Positions 1 through 7,423 are shown, counted from the stretch's first letter. The stretch is DNA of 64,000 bases from Xylanibacillus composti (GCF_018403685.1 NZ_BOVK01000013.1:62001-126000); one strand, 5' to 3'. A program made the numbers and translations. The notes: a model not told the origin generated them from the sequence alone.

Positions 1-214
1 GAATGATAATCCAAGGACGTGGGAATCCTCCATTTTGGAAGCGGCTTGCACGAAAGACGGAGAATGCGAGCTGCACATTACGCCAGTGCTGACTAAGGCG
101 GCGCAGCCGGTTGTCATGGAAGGAGAAGAAGGCAGGGCGCTGCTCTCGCGTCTTGATGCTCTGTCCGACGGTGTTCGCATCGAAACGGATGGACGGCTTG
201 TTGCGGAGAGATAG
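1..214 (+). CDS. C-terminal end of a probable CapA-like (poly-gamma-glutamate synthesis) protein, partial
   Basis: An open frame runs in from the left edge and stops at TAG 212-214, giving about 70 residues of a C terminus. It reads NDNPRTWESSILEA, then ELHITPVLTKAAQPVV, then a segment of the type EGEEGRALLSRLDALS. A run of beta strands with a P-x-L step, a Q-P, and an amphipathic 'LLxRLxxLS' helix resembles the end of CapA/PgsA metallophosphatase-like proteins, which finish the same way after the GNFxFDQ motif. The diagnostic catalytic part lies outside the window, so the family is an inference from a short tail. Its stop is about 140 bp from the convergent HD-GYP gene. Confidence 0.45.
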   Translation, partial: NDNPRTWESSILEAACTKDGECELHITPVLTKAAQPVVMEGEEGRALLSRLDALSDGVRIETDGRLVAER

Positions 215-252
215 AGGGTTTACAGCGTGCATCCATTTGAATGACGCAATAA

Positions 253-327
253 GGAGAGAAGTGGTCCGGCTCTGTCCGAACCAGGCGTGACGATCCGTTA
301 AAGGCGCTTAAAAAGGCCACTTTCTCC
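253..327. other. Inverted repeat between convergent genes
   Basis: GGAGAGAAGTGGTCC at 253-267 is mirrored by GGCCACTTTCTCC at 315-327, an imperfect 13-bp stem with a 47-nt loop. It lies between two convergent genes and may act as a weak bidirectional terminator, but there is no clean T tract at either end. Confidence 0.3.
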
Positions 328-350
328 ATGTATCCCGATGCTGTGAAGTG

Positions 351-1538
351 TTATTCGGGGACATCGGCGTTCAATATTTCATCGCTGTACAGATCGCGGA
401 CTTCAAGAATTTTCGGCAGCTGTTCCATGAAGACGTCGACTACTTGCGGATCGAAGTGCTGTCCTCGCTCTTCCTTGAACAGGTTGAGGATGCGATCAAG
501 CTCCCAGGCTTTTTTGTAGACGCGGTCGCTGCCCAGCGCGTCGAACACATCGGCAATTGCCGTGATTCGTCCATAGATATGAATCTCCTCGCCAGCCAAT
601 CCTTGGGGATAGCCGCGTCCGTTCCATTTTTCATGATGCTGGTGGGCAACGATTGCTGCAGCCTTGAGAATGTGCCGATTGGAGTTTTTGAGCAGGTTGT
701 ATCCGATCATCGTGTGGCTCTGCATAATCTTGAATTCTTCATCGGTCAGTTTGCCGGGCTTCTTCAGCACAGCATCAGGAATGGCAACCTTGCCAATATC
801 ATGCATTGGAGAAGCCATCTTCAAGACATCCGCTTCTTCCAGGCTCATCCCGAGTCCGACTGCAATCAGATAGGAGTATTCCGCGACGCGCTTGACGTGA
901 TTGCCGGTTTCCTTGGAACGGATTTCTCCAATTTCTCCCATCGTGAAGATGATTTCCTTCTGCGTTTCCTCAATTTCATTGGTCAGCATAGCGGATTCCA
1001 GTGATTTGCCTGAGTAGGAAGCGGCCAGTGTCAGATACTCCATGTCCATGGCGGAAAAGACTTGCTGTTCCGTCAGCTTGTTGACGGCTTGGTAGCAGCC
1101 TGTAATTTCGCCCTCATTGTTGCGGAACGGAATGACCATGAGCGCTTTCGTCCGGTATCCGGTCAGCTGGTCTGTTGTCAATGCTCCGCTGCTGAGCACA
1201 TGGCGATACTCATCATTGTTGTAGGCATCGTCTATGAAAATCGGCTTGCCAGTGGCAACGGCAAGTCCGACCAATCCTGCGCCTACCGGTATGCGCAGCT
1301 CGCTGACGCCGTGCGCCACCTTGGTCCAGAGCTCCTGCTTCTGCTGATCCAGCAGCCACACCGTACAGCGGTCTGCTACCACCATTTCGCGTCCCATATC
1401 GGCCATATGCATCAGAACCCGGTCCAAATTTCGTTCATTGGCGATTTTGGCCGTATAGTCAAAGATCACCTTAAGCATCTGTTCTGGTGAGAGATCGTTT
1501 TTTTTTCTCTCTGTATCGATTGCTTGTTCTTCGTGCAC
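351..1538 (-). CDS. GAF domain / HD-GYP domain phosphodiesterase-like protein
   Basis: A 395-residue protein starting at GTG 1538, eight bases behind AAGGAGG. The N-terminal half is a GAF sensor domain (about residues 20-190; VADRCTVWLLD, GLVGLAVATGKPIFIDDA). The C-terminal half is an HD-GYP domain: HDIGK near residue 248, an HxxxxGRGYP-type segment reading HHEKWNGRGYPQGL, and IADVFDAL. HD-GYP enzymes hydrolyse cyclic di-GMP to pGpG or GMP, using a metal centre held by His and Asp residues present here. No membrane segment or signal peptide is visible, so it should be a cytosolic sensor-enzyme in which GAF ligand binding gates the hydrolase. It stands alone on its strand. Family assignment is firm; substrate and ligand are inferred. 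Confidence 0.9.
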   Translation of the reverse strand: MHEEQAIDTERKKNDLSPEQMLKVIFDYTAKIANERNLDRVLMHMADMGREMVVADRCTVWLLDQQKQELWTKVAHGVSELRIPVGAGLVGLAVATGKPIFIDDAYNNDEYRHVLSSGALTTDQLTGYRTKALMVIPFRNNEGEITGCYQAVNKLTEQQVFSAMDMEYLTLAASYSGKSLESAMLTNEIEETQKEIIFTMGEIGEIRSKETGNHVKRVAEYSYLIAVGLGMSLEEADVLKMASPMHDIGKVAIPDAVLKKPGKLTDEEFKIMQSHTMIGYNLLKNSNRHILKAAAIVAHQHHEKWNGRGYPQGLAGEEIHIYGRITAIADVFDALGSDRVYKKAWELDRILNLFKEERGQHFDPQVVDVFMEQLPKILEVRDLYSDEILNADVPE

Positions 1539-1691
1539 GAAGGCTCCTCCTTGCTTATGTCGGGGTGCGTCAGTTTAGTAGACTATGTAATTCCCCGCAG
1601 CGGCTTCAACCTCCTGCTTGCCCAATGATTTTTCATAAATGTTTCTGCGTGCTATCATGGAGGGGACTAGTTACAGGGGAGGGAAGCGATT

Positions 1692-2522
1692 ATGCAGGAA
1701 TGGCTGCAGGAACCGGCTGTGCGTCTGCTGGCTGGATTGCTCGGAAGCGGAACGGTCACATGGGCTGCCTGGCGCAAACAAAGCCTGTCTGGTTCGGGGG
1801 CTCTGGCGGCCATCGGGGTAGGGACGATAACCGTTGCAGCGGGAGGGGCGGCATGGTTCAGTCTGGTTCTGGCCTTTTTCATCAGTTCCTCTCTCCTGAC
1901 GCGTTGGAAGCAGGCGAACAAAGCGGCGGCGGAAACGGCTTACGCCAAGGGCGGGCGCCGGGATGCGGGCCAGGTGCTCGCCAACGGTGGGATAGCTGCG
2001 GGCATGTGCGCCTTGACGCTGATCTCCGGATTGGACAGCGGTATGCTGTATGCCGGATTTGCAGGAGCGCTGGCAGCGGCGACAGCCGATACTTGGGCGA
2101 CAGAGATCGGCGGGTTGAGCCGCAGGAAGCCGATCCATATTTTGACCGGCAAGCGAGTTCCTGCCGGCACATCTGGCGGGATTACGCTGCTAGGCTGTGC
2201 GGCTGCCATTGGAGGCGCGCTGTTGATAGCGGTGTCGGCGGCGCTTCTCAGCGATACGGGCGGAATCGGCATGCTGCTGACTATCGTCGCAGCGGGTGCA
2301 GCAGGAGCGGCTGTAGATTCTGTCGTCGGAGCAGTGTGGCAGCGCATGTACCGCTGCGGGAGCTGCGGCAGAATCGTGGAGAGAAGCGAGCACTGCGGCC
2401 AGCCGACCAAGCCTGTGCGAGGCTTGAGCTGGATGAACAATGACGCCGTGAACGGCTTGTGTACGGCTGCAGGTGCCTGTGCAGGGATCATCCTGCATGT
2501 ATGGCAACAGGGAAGCATATGA
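1692..2522 (+). CDS. DUF92 family integral membrane protein
   Basis: 276 residues, start ATG 1692 behind GGGGAGGG. Several hydrophobic Ala/Gly-rich helices surround the signature segments of the DUF92/TIGR00297 family: GRRDAGQVLANGG (about residues 88-100), ADTWATEIG (about 132-140), GTSGGIT and DAVVG-like DSVVGA. The family includes the plant phytyl-phosphate kinase VTE6, so prenyl-phosphate phosphorylation is a possible activity, but bacterial members are uncharacterised. A small Cys cluster (CGSCG) near residue 220 is an oddity that could bind a metal. It is followed 27 bp later by the M42 peptidase on the same strand, so the two are probably co-transcribed. Confidence 0.8.
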   Translation: MQEWLQEPAVRLLAGLLGSGTVTWAAWRKQSLSGSGALAAIGVGTITVAAGGAAWFSLVLAFFISSSLLTRWKQANKAAAETAYAKGGRRDAGQVLANGGIAAGMCALTLISGLDSGMLYAGFAGALAAATADTWATEIGGLSRRKPIHILTGKRVPAGTSGGITLLGCAAAIGGALLIAVSAALLSDTGGIGMLLTIVAAGAAGAAVDSVVGAVWQRMYRCGSCGRIVERSEHCGQPTKPVRGLSWMNNDAVNGLCTAAGACAGIILHVWQQGSI

Positions 2523-2549
2523 ATGTAGGCAGATCAGGGAGGAATTCAA

Positions 2550-3635
2550 ATGCATGATCAGACGCTAGAGCTGTTTCGCACGTTGACAGAATGGCCGGCT
2601 GCGCCGGGTTTCGAACGGGAGCTTCGGCAATATGTGGCCAAGCGGCTGGCCGCCGTATCCGATGAAGTTGTCTATGATCGCATTGGCGGTGTTTTCGGTG
2701 TCCGGCGCGGAGATCCGAATGGTCCTCGCATTATGGTTGCCGGACATCTCGATGAGGTCGGCTTTATGGTGACCGCTGTGACGGACAATGGCATGTTGAA
2801 GTTTCAGACCCTGGGCGGGTGGTGGAATCAGACGCTGCTGGCTCAGCGCGTGCAAGTGGTGACAACGAAGGGAGCTTTGCCGGGCGTCATTGCTTCGATT
2901 CCGCCGCATTTGCTCAAGGACAGTCAGCGCAATGCGCCGTTGGAAGTCGAGCAGATGCTGATTGACATCGGCGCAGACAGCCGTGAGGAGGCCGAGCAGA
3001 TGGGGGTGCGTCCCGGTGTTCAGGTCGTCCCCGTTTGTCCGTTTACGCCGCTTGCCGGAGGCAAGAAAATCATGGCGAAGGCGTGGGACAACCGCTATGG
3101 AGTCGGACTGGCAATCGAACTGTTGGAGGCTCTTCAGCAAGAGCAGGCAGAACTGCCGAACGTGCTCTACGCGGGGGCCACGGTGCAAGAGGAGCTTGGC
3201 CTGCGCGGGGCAGAGCCGGCAGCCCGGCTGATTGAGCCGGATTTGGCCTTTGTTCTGGATGCCAGCCCTGCCAATGACATGAGCGGAGACAGGAAGGCTT
3301 TCGGTCAGCTTGGCGCGGGCGCATTGCTGCGGATTATGGATCGGACGATGGTGACGCGCGGAGAAATGATCGATTTCGTGCGCGATACAGCCGAAACACA
3401 CCGGATACCTTACCAGTACTACGTCTCGCCGGGCGGTACGGACGCCGGCCGTATTCATCTTAGCGGAATTGGCGTGCCTACGGCTGTCATCGGCATATGC
3501 GCGCGCTATATTCATACAGCCGCATCGATTATCCATGTCGATGATTACGCGGCAGCCAAAGAGCTGCTGCTTCGCCTCGTAAAGGCAGCGGACCGCAGCA
3601 CCTTGTCTACGATAATAGGGGAAATAAGCGAGTAA
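2550..3635 (+). CDS. M42 family metallopeptidase (glutamyl/leucyl aminopeptidase type)
   Basis: 361 residues, ATG 2550 behind AGGGAGG. The dinuclear-metal aminopeptidase motifs of family M42 appear in order: AGHLDEVGF (about residues 65-73, His and catalytic Asp), WDNRYG (about 176, bridging Asp), QEELGLRGA (about 213, catalytic Glu-Glu), DASP (about 235) and RYIHTAAS (about 318, final His ligand). Members are cytosolic, often 12-subunit TET particles that trim short peptides from their N terminus. Names such as endoglucanase M or FrvX are historical. All catalytic positions are intact and length is typical. Substrate preference cannot be read from sequence. Confidence 0.9.
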   Translation: MHDQTLELFRTLTEWPAAPGFERELRQYVAKRLAAVSDEVVYDRIGGVFGVRRGDPNGPRIMVAGHLDEVGFMVTAVTDNGMLKFQTLGGWWNQTLLAQRVQVVTTKGALPGVIASIPPHLLKDSQRNAPLEVEQMLIDIGADSREEAEQMGVRPGVQVVPVCPFTPLAGGKKIMAKAWDNRYGVGLAIELLEALQQEQAELPNVLYAGATVQEELGLRGAEPAARLIEPDLAFVLDASPANDMSGDRKAFGQLGAGALLRIMDRTMVTRGEMIDFVRDTAETHRIPYQYYVSPGGTDAGRIHLSGIGVPTAVIGICARYIHTAASIIHVDDYAAAKELLLRLVKAADRSTLSTIIGEISE

Positions 3636-3683
3636 ATTATTTTTTGCGCGCCCATTTCAGCTAATGCCGAATTCGGCAGTTTA

Positions 3684-3692
3684 TGGTATACT
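3684..3692 (+). promoter_or_regulatory. Extended -10 promoter candidate for the guanylate-kinase-like gene
   Basis: TGGTATACT gives an extended -10 (TATACT at 3687-3692) about 60 bp upstream of the start codon at 3753. No good -35 hexamer is visible at the right distance, consistent with an extended -10 type. A small palindrome (TGCCGAATTCGGCA, 3666-3679) lies just upstream. Confidence 0.35.
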
Positions 3693-3752
3693 TAAGTATA
3701 TCTCATTGGATTTTTCGATGCAGCCGAGATTGGAATCAAAGGAGGGAATCCC

Positions 3753-4340
3753 ATGTATCAATTAAAGGAAAAGGAAATGATTTTCGTCTTTACCGGTCCC
3801 GACGGCTCCGGCCGCAAGACAGTTGCAGATATGGTTGGTTCTACATTGGGCATTAACAAAGTGCTGTCTTACACGACGCGTGCGAAGCGTCCAGCGGAAA
3901 CGGACGGGCAAGACTATCATTTTATTTCGGAAGATGAATTTAAGCGAGCGCTTGCCAACGATGAGTTCATTGAGGCTGTTGAGATTGACGGTGTTCATTA
4001 CGGCATCAAGGACAAGGACATAGAAGAAATGTTCCGGGACAATGATTTTATATACCTGATCCTTAACGCAGAAGGCGCTCGCATGCTGAAACAGCGCTAT
4101 GGCGAAAAGGTCACGAGATTGTTCATTTATGTCGATCGGGATATCATCATCGAGCGCCAGAAGGAATTGGGCGTCAGCGATGAGGTGCTCGACCAGCATT
4201 TCAAGCATTATGACGAGGATATGGCCTATATGCCGGAGTGCAAGCATGCCTTCGAGAATATGGATCTGGCCCACACCGTTTTTGCTGTGACCAATGTGCT
4301 GGAGCAGTACATGAGTCGCGATTTGCTGGAGAAGGACTAA
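3753..4340 (+). CDS. Guanylate kinase-like protein
   Basis: 195 residues, ATG 3753 with AAAGGAGGGAATCCC in front. The fold markers of guanylate kinase are present: a P-loop-like FTGPDGSGRKT near residues 12-22, then SYTTRAKRPAETDGQDYHF (the GMP-binding 'S-x-TTR-x-R-x-E-x-G-x-DY-F' segment) and YGI. The canonical P-loop is GxSGxGKST; here it reads GPDGSGRKT, so the lysine is preceded by Arg and the Ser/Thr spacing is kept. The C-terminal lid region is shorter in conserved arginines than housekeeping Gmk. It may be a second, specialised GMP/dGMP kinase or a scaffold derivative; the housekeeping gmk normally sits with rpoZ, not seen here. Confidence 0.75.
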   Translation: MYQLKEKEMIFVFTGPDGSGRKTVADMVGSTLGINKVLSYTTRAKRPAETDGQDYHFISEDEFKRALANDEFIEAVEIDGVHYGIKDKDIEEMFRDNDFIYLILNAEGARMLKQRYGEKVTRLFIYVDRDIIIERQKELGVSDEVLDQHFKHYDEDMAYMPECKHAFENMDLAHTVFAVTNVLEQYMSRDLLEKD

Positions 4341-4383
4341 GATTTGAAGCAGCTTGTATAGCCTCGTGAATAAAAGCAAAACC

Positions 4384-4418
4384 GAAGAGCCCGGCGACAT
4401 AGCCGCGGCTTCTTTTTT
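4384..4418 (+). terminator. Rho-independent terminator after the guanylate-kinase-like gene
   Basis: A GC-rich hairpin (GAAG and CCCGGC arm against GCCG-C-GGCTTC, small bulges) is followed directly by six T residues at 4413-4418, 44 bp after the stop codon. Confidence 0.65.
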
Positions 4419-4685
4419 GGCCCGTACGGTATAGCCTTGAAATAGAAGGTTACTCATAGTGGCCAGGGTCGGGCGCAGGCCCTTGTTGCCCCAGTGCCCG
4501 GTTTCAAGCAGACATGCCGGCATTTGCGTTACCCCTTTAAGTGATCGATGGATATTATTGAGGTGGCTTGGCGAAGCTAGGCTTCCCTTCGCAAGTATGA
4601 TGGACCGCCCATGATGGGGAATCTGCATTGAGGCTTGCGGCTCATTTTGCGGGAAAAAATTGGATGAGGAGACGGAGAGAAAATC
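4419..4685 (+). other. Gene-free leader upstream of uppP
   Basis: About 270 bp without an acceptable ORF. Local hairpins are visible, for example GCGAAG and CTTCGC around 4574-4592 and ATGCCGGCAT near 4523. I compared it with T-box, SAM, c-di-AMP and manganese riboswitch signatures and found no convincing match. It may be an uncharacterised leader or only spacer. Confidence 0.35.
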
Positions 4686-5501
4686 ATGGAAGAGCTGCTG
4701 CTCATTATCAAATATGCGGTTATGGGGGTTGTCCAAGGCTTTACTGAGCCTATTCCCATTTCCTCAAGCGGACATGTCGTCATTATCAAGCATTTATTCG
4801 GGATTGAGGTTGAAGGATTGAGCTTCGAGGTATTTGTCAATTTTGCCTCATTGTTGGCCGTTCTGATTATATACAGAAAAGACATTGTTCAGATGGTCGC
4901 CGGGGTTGTCCGATTTGTGCGCACGCGCGATGCGGACAGCCGCAAGGAATTTAATTTCTTTATGTATTTAGTACTGGCTACTATTCCCGCTGGCGTTATC
5001 GGCGTACTCTTAGGCGATGTGATTAGCAATTCGTTATCCGGCATCCATGTGATCGGGTTCGCCCTTCTCGTGACGAGCGTCGCGTTGTGGGCTATCCGCA
5101 ACCTGCGGGGGCGCAGGCAGGACGCAGACTTGTCTGTGCGGGATGCGATCATCGTCGGGCTGGGACAAGCTGTAGCGCTTATTCCGGGCATCAGCCGGTC
5201 CGGGGCTACCATTGTGGCGGCGATGGCATTGGGTATGAAGCAGGAAACAGCATTGAAATTTTCCTTTTTTCTCTACATCCCGATCAGCCTTGGGGGCATG
5301 GTGCTGGAGGCTCCGACACTGGCGGAGGATTTGCGGATGAATAGCAATCTGATCGTTCCGTACATCCTGGCATTCTTCACTTCGCTTATCGCCTCCTACT
5401 ATTCGCTTAGGTGGTTTATGGGCATTATGGCTCGCGGCAATCTGAAATATTTCGCCATGTACTGTCTCGTTGCGGGATTGGCGGTCATCTTTTTCCTGTA
5501 G
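4686..5501 (+). CDS. uppP: Undecaprenyl-diphosphate phosphatase (UppP/BacA family)
   Basis: 271 residues, ATG 4686 with GGAG eleven bases upstream. Polytopic membrane protein with the two UppP signature loops: QGFTEPIPISSSGH near the N terminus (residues about 17-30, carrying the catalytic Glu and His) and PGISRSGAT (about 170-178, the phosphate-binding loop). It dephosphorylates undecaprenyl pyrophosphate on the outer membrane face so the lipid carrier can be reused in peptidoglycan and teichoic acid synthesis. The first loop deviates from the usual TEFLPISSTGH (Pro for Phe, Ser for Thr), a form I associate with a Gram-positive paralogue group, so it could be a secondary copy. Function is well supported, paralogue status is inferred. 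Confidence 0.88.
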   Translation: MEELLLIIKYAVMGVVQGFTEPIPISSSGHVVIIKHLFGIEVEGLSFEVFVNFASLLAVLIIYRKDIVQMVAGVVRFVRTRDADSRKEFNFFMYLVLATIPAGVIGVLLGDVISNSLSGIHVIGFALLVTSVALWAIRNLRGRRQDADLSVRDAIIVGLGQAVALIPGISRSGATIVAAMALGMKQETALKFSFFLYIPISLGGMVLEAPTLAEDLRMNSNLIVPYILAFFTSLIASYYSLRWFMGIMARGNLKYFAMYCLVAGLAVIFFL

Positions 5502-5650
5502 ACACTTCGGGTCTTGCTTGTGCAAGGGGAAAGCGGGCAGTTTCATGCGAACGTTTTGTAAGCATGCGCTCTCACATGCATGTTGTCCTTCGAGCAGGTT
5601 CGATGCAGTTCTCCCCCTCGCTTCTCGCATGAAGCTCTGTGGCTTGAGAG

Positions 5651-5829
5651 GTTTGTACGAAAAATCGTACAAACGAGAGCGCAAAGCCAGCCGAATGTGG
5701 GGGTTTGCACGAAAAATCGTTCAAACGCTCCGGCATGCCGCCGCGCCCCTTGGCTTTGCACGAAAAATCGTACAAACGAGAGCGCGAAGCCAGCCGAACG
5801 CGGGGGTTTGCACGAAAAATCGTTCAAAA
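5651..5829. repeat. Four regularly spaced 24-bp palindromes (two 76-bp composite repeats)
   Basis: The palindrome GTTTGTACGA-AAAA-TCGTACAAAC occurs at 5651-5674, with near copies at 5703-5726, 5754-5777 and 5806-5829. Starts are 52, 51 and 52 bp apart. Copies 1-2 and 3-4 each enclose an almost identical 28-bp spacer (GAGAGCGC.AAGCCAGCCGAA), so the array is a 76-bp unit present twice at a 103-bp period. Each palindrome forms a 10-bp stem with an AAAA loop; copies 2 and 4 carry one mismatch, copy 3 has an altered first base. This is the layout of REP/BIME-type elements. Shadow ORFs translate it but none has a plausible start. Confidence 0.85.
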
Positions 5830-5851
5830 CTGATTTTGGGGACAGGTATCC

Positions 5852-5880
5852 TTGCAATGGCAGAGCACTTCAGCTAAAAT
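5852..5880 (+). promoter_or_regulatory. SigA-type promoter for the nuclease-like gene
   Basis: TTGCAA (5852-5857), a 17-bp spacer and TAAAAT (5875-5880). Transcription should begin near 5887, about 25 nt before a strong terminator hairpin and 90 nt before the start codon. Confidence 0.5.
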
Positions 5881-5910
5881 GAAAATAGTTATCATCACAT
5901 GTGGCGAAGC

Positions 5911-5957
5911 ACGCCCCGATTTTCCTTCAGTTAGAAGGAAGTCGGGGCGTTTTTGTT
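5911..5957 (+). terminator. Intrinsic terminator, possibly a leader attenuator
   Basis: ACGCCCCGA (5911-5919) pairs perfectly with TCGGGGCGT (5942-5950), with an inner TCCTTC/GAAGGA stem and AGTTA loop, followed by TTTTTGTT. It could end read-through from uppP 410 bp away. However, the promoter at 5852 lies upstream and the gene begins only 22 bp downstream, so it also sits inside that gene's leader. Confidence 0.8.
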
Positions 5958-5978
5958 AGCCGGGAAAGGGTGAGGGAC

Positions 5979-6662
5979 TTGAGTTTCGAAATCGAACATG
6001 AAAAATGGCTGAAGAAACATTTGTCCAGTCGTTATGGGGAACGGAAAGATGCGTTGAGAAGGGGGCATGGGTACGGCAACCGCCTCTTTGCAGAAAAAAT
6101 ATGGTGGTCGCTCATGGGCGATTTCACGGGGCTGCATCCGGAATACGAGATAAAGGATTGGAGGGGGCGATCCTATTACGTAGACTTCATATGGACATTG
6201 GGCGGACATCGGTTCGTATTTGAAATAATGGACTATGGCTCTCACGGCACCGATCGTACGAAATATCGATTGGACCTGAATCGCGGGTTGTTTCTACAAG
6301 CACAAGAGTGTCGCGTGCTCACCATTTCATTGGATGAGATGAAAGAAAATCCATCGTTCGTGCTTGCTATGGTACAGAGCGTGCTGGCCCCCTATCTTGC
6401 GGCAAGCCAGAGCGGGTCCGGAACAGTCTATCGGAAATTTGGCAAAATCGAGCGTCAATTGATGCGTCTAGCGATCCGGCACGGTCGTACCGTTTATCCG
6501 CCGCAAGCTGCGAGAGAACTGGAAATTCACAAGCAGACCGTTGTCAAGTACTGCCGAAAGTTGGTGGATCAAGGAAAGTTTCGTGCAATTCCGTCAGGAA
6601 CTTCTGGAAAAATATATCGTTATGAGTACATTGGAACAATGCAAAGTCCTGACCTATTATAA
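5979..6662 (+). CDS. PD-(D/E)XK nuclease-like protein with C-terminal helix-turn-helix
   Basis: I place the start at TTG 5979 (227 residues), because an upstream GTG at 5901 would translate through a terminator hairpin. The N terminus (LSFEIEHEKWLKKHL) and the block DWRGRSYYVDFIWTLGGHRFVFEIMDYG resemble a Paenibacillus family usually annotated as hypothetical or response-regulator-like, whose core looks like a DUF559/Vsr nuclease fold (D, then E-x-K). Here the E-x-K position reads EIM, so the catalytic Lys appears lost. The last 60 residues (PPQAARELEIHKQTVVKYCRKLVDQGKF) form a winged helix-turn-helix. Likely a DNA-binding protein; nuclease activity is doubtful. It lies just after the palindrome array. 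Confidence 0.6.
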   Translation: MSFEIEHEKWLKKHLSSRYGERKDALRRGHGYGNRLFAEKIWWSLMGDFTGLHPEYEIKDWRGRSYYVDFIWTLGGHRFVFEIMDYGSHGTDRTKYRLDLNRGLFLQAQECRVLTISLDEMKENPSFVLAMVQSVLAPYLAASQSGSGTVYRKFGKIERQLMRLAIRHGRTVYPPQAARELEIHKQTVVKYCRKLVDQGKFRAIPSGTSGKIYRYEYIGTMQSPDLL

Positions 6663-6687
6663 AAACAAATTGCGAACAGCCCCTCTC

Positions 6688-6826
6688 ACGCAGCAGATTA
6701 CCCGATAGCAGGGGCTAGACTCGACAGTATGCCGATTCGTAAACAGCCCTTCTTACTTGATCGAACGCAGCAGATTACCCGATAACAGGCGCGAGACTCG
6801 ACACCTTGCCGATTTGTGAATGGGCC
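6688..6826. repeat. Direct repeat, two 62-bp copies at a 77-bp period
   Basis: ACGCAGCAGATTACCCGATA starts at 6688 and again at 6765. Similarity continues through AGACTCGACA, TGCCGATT and a GT(A/G)AA segment, ending near 6749 and 6826. The copies differ at scattered positions, so the duplication is not recent. No coding frame is conserved. Confidence 0.75.
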
Positions 6827-6869
6827 AATAAGACGTCGGCTTTTTGATGATAGTTCACTGAAAAATGAA

Positions 6870-6897
6870 TTGTTGGGAAAGGAAGATTTGCTACAAT
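6870..6897 (+). promoter_or_regulatory. Promoter upstream of the degraded pectinase gene
   Basis: TTGTTG (6870-6875), 16-bp spacer, TACAAT (6892-6897), directly followed by a cre box. Confidence 0.5.
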
Positions 6898-6901
6898 ATA
6901 A

Positions 6902-6916
6902 ATGAAAACGCTTGCA
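6902..6916 (+). promoter_or_regulatory. cre site (CcpA catabolite-repression operator)
   Basis: ATGAAAACGCTTGCA matches the Bacillus cre consensus WTGNAANCGNWNNCW at every position. It covers the expected transcription start of the promoter at 6870-6897, the classic position for CcpA-mediated repression of a carbohydrate-use gene. Confidence 0.7.
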
Positions 6917-7290
6917 GAGCGGGGGCGGAGCTTTGGGCGTCAAACGGGGTCGGCTTGCTCACCGTGACCGGACAACTAATCAGCAACACGATTCCGAATT
7001 CGATCAACTTTGGCATTTGGTGGGACGTCAAGTTGCTGCGGGAGCTTCTGGATCATACGGGAGGCACCGGGAAGATCGACAAGTGGAATTATGATAACGG
7101 CGGCAGCAATCAAACGTTGGCATATCGTCGCCCATAACGACGGCACTTACAAGTTGATTAGCCAGCACAGCGGCAAAGCGCTCGATGTAACGGATCATGG
7201 GACGGCTAACGGCACCAATGTGCCAAATCTGGAGCGACAATGGGCTTCCGGCCCAGAAGTGGACATTGATCAAGCAGTAAGGTTGTGTCA
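6911..7290 (+). pseudogene. Remnant of a rhamnogalacturonan lyase (PL11) with ricin-type CBM13 module
   Basis: The frame from 6865 carries AELWASNGVGLL, then SINFGIWWDVKLLRELLD (about 6997-7050) and KWNYDNGGSNQ, resembling the C-terminal part of PL11 rhamnogalacturonan lyases (NFGIWWDGDLLRELLD in the family). Near 7110 the frame breaks. The neighbouring frame then continues WHIVAHNDGTYKLIS, SGKALDV and GTANGTNV, a ricin/CBM13 carbohydrate-binding repeat. The 5' part that should hold the signal peptide and catalytic propeller is missing, although promoter and cre site remain. It is a deletion and frameshift relic of a secreted pectin-degrading enzyme. Family is recognised from motifs only. Confidence 0.7.
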
Positions 7291-7393
7291 AGTATAAAGG
7301 CAACAATGCCGCATCATCGAGAGAGTGCGTACACTAGGGCGAAACGAAGATTAGGAACGGTATTCGGAGAATGCGTACGCACTTTAAGCGGGA

Positions 7394-7423
7394 AAGGGGC
7401 TGGCACCCCAGCCCTTTTTTTCT
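7394..7423 (+). terminator. Terminator after the pseudogene region
   Basis: GGGGCTGG-CAC-CCCAGCCC followed by a run of seven T (7414-7420 and on). It is the right-hand limit of the accessory patch. About 70 bp further on, the convergent terC-like gene ends. Confidence 0.75.

Noticed and set aside
4560-4685. T-box or riboswitch in the uppP leader
   Set aside because: GGACCGCC near 4613 resembles the T-box core AGGGTGGNACCGCG only loosely, and no specifier stem or anti-terminator was seen.
5651-5829. CRISPR-like array
   Set aside because: Repeats are evenly spaced, but there are only four, they are true palindromes, and two of the three spacers are copies of each other. No cas genes are present.
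5901-5978. GTG start for the nuclease-like gene
   Set aside because: The added residues translate through the terminator hairpin and do not resemble the family.
7298-7393. Extra small gene after the pectinase relic
   Set aside because: Only weak short repeats (GAGAGTGCGTACAC and GAGAATGCGTACGCAC) are present; no start signal or family match.
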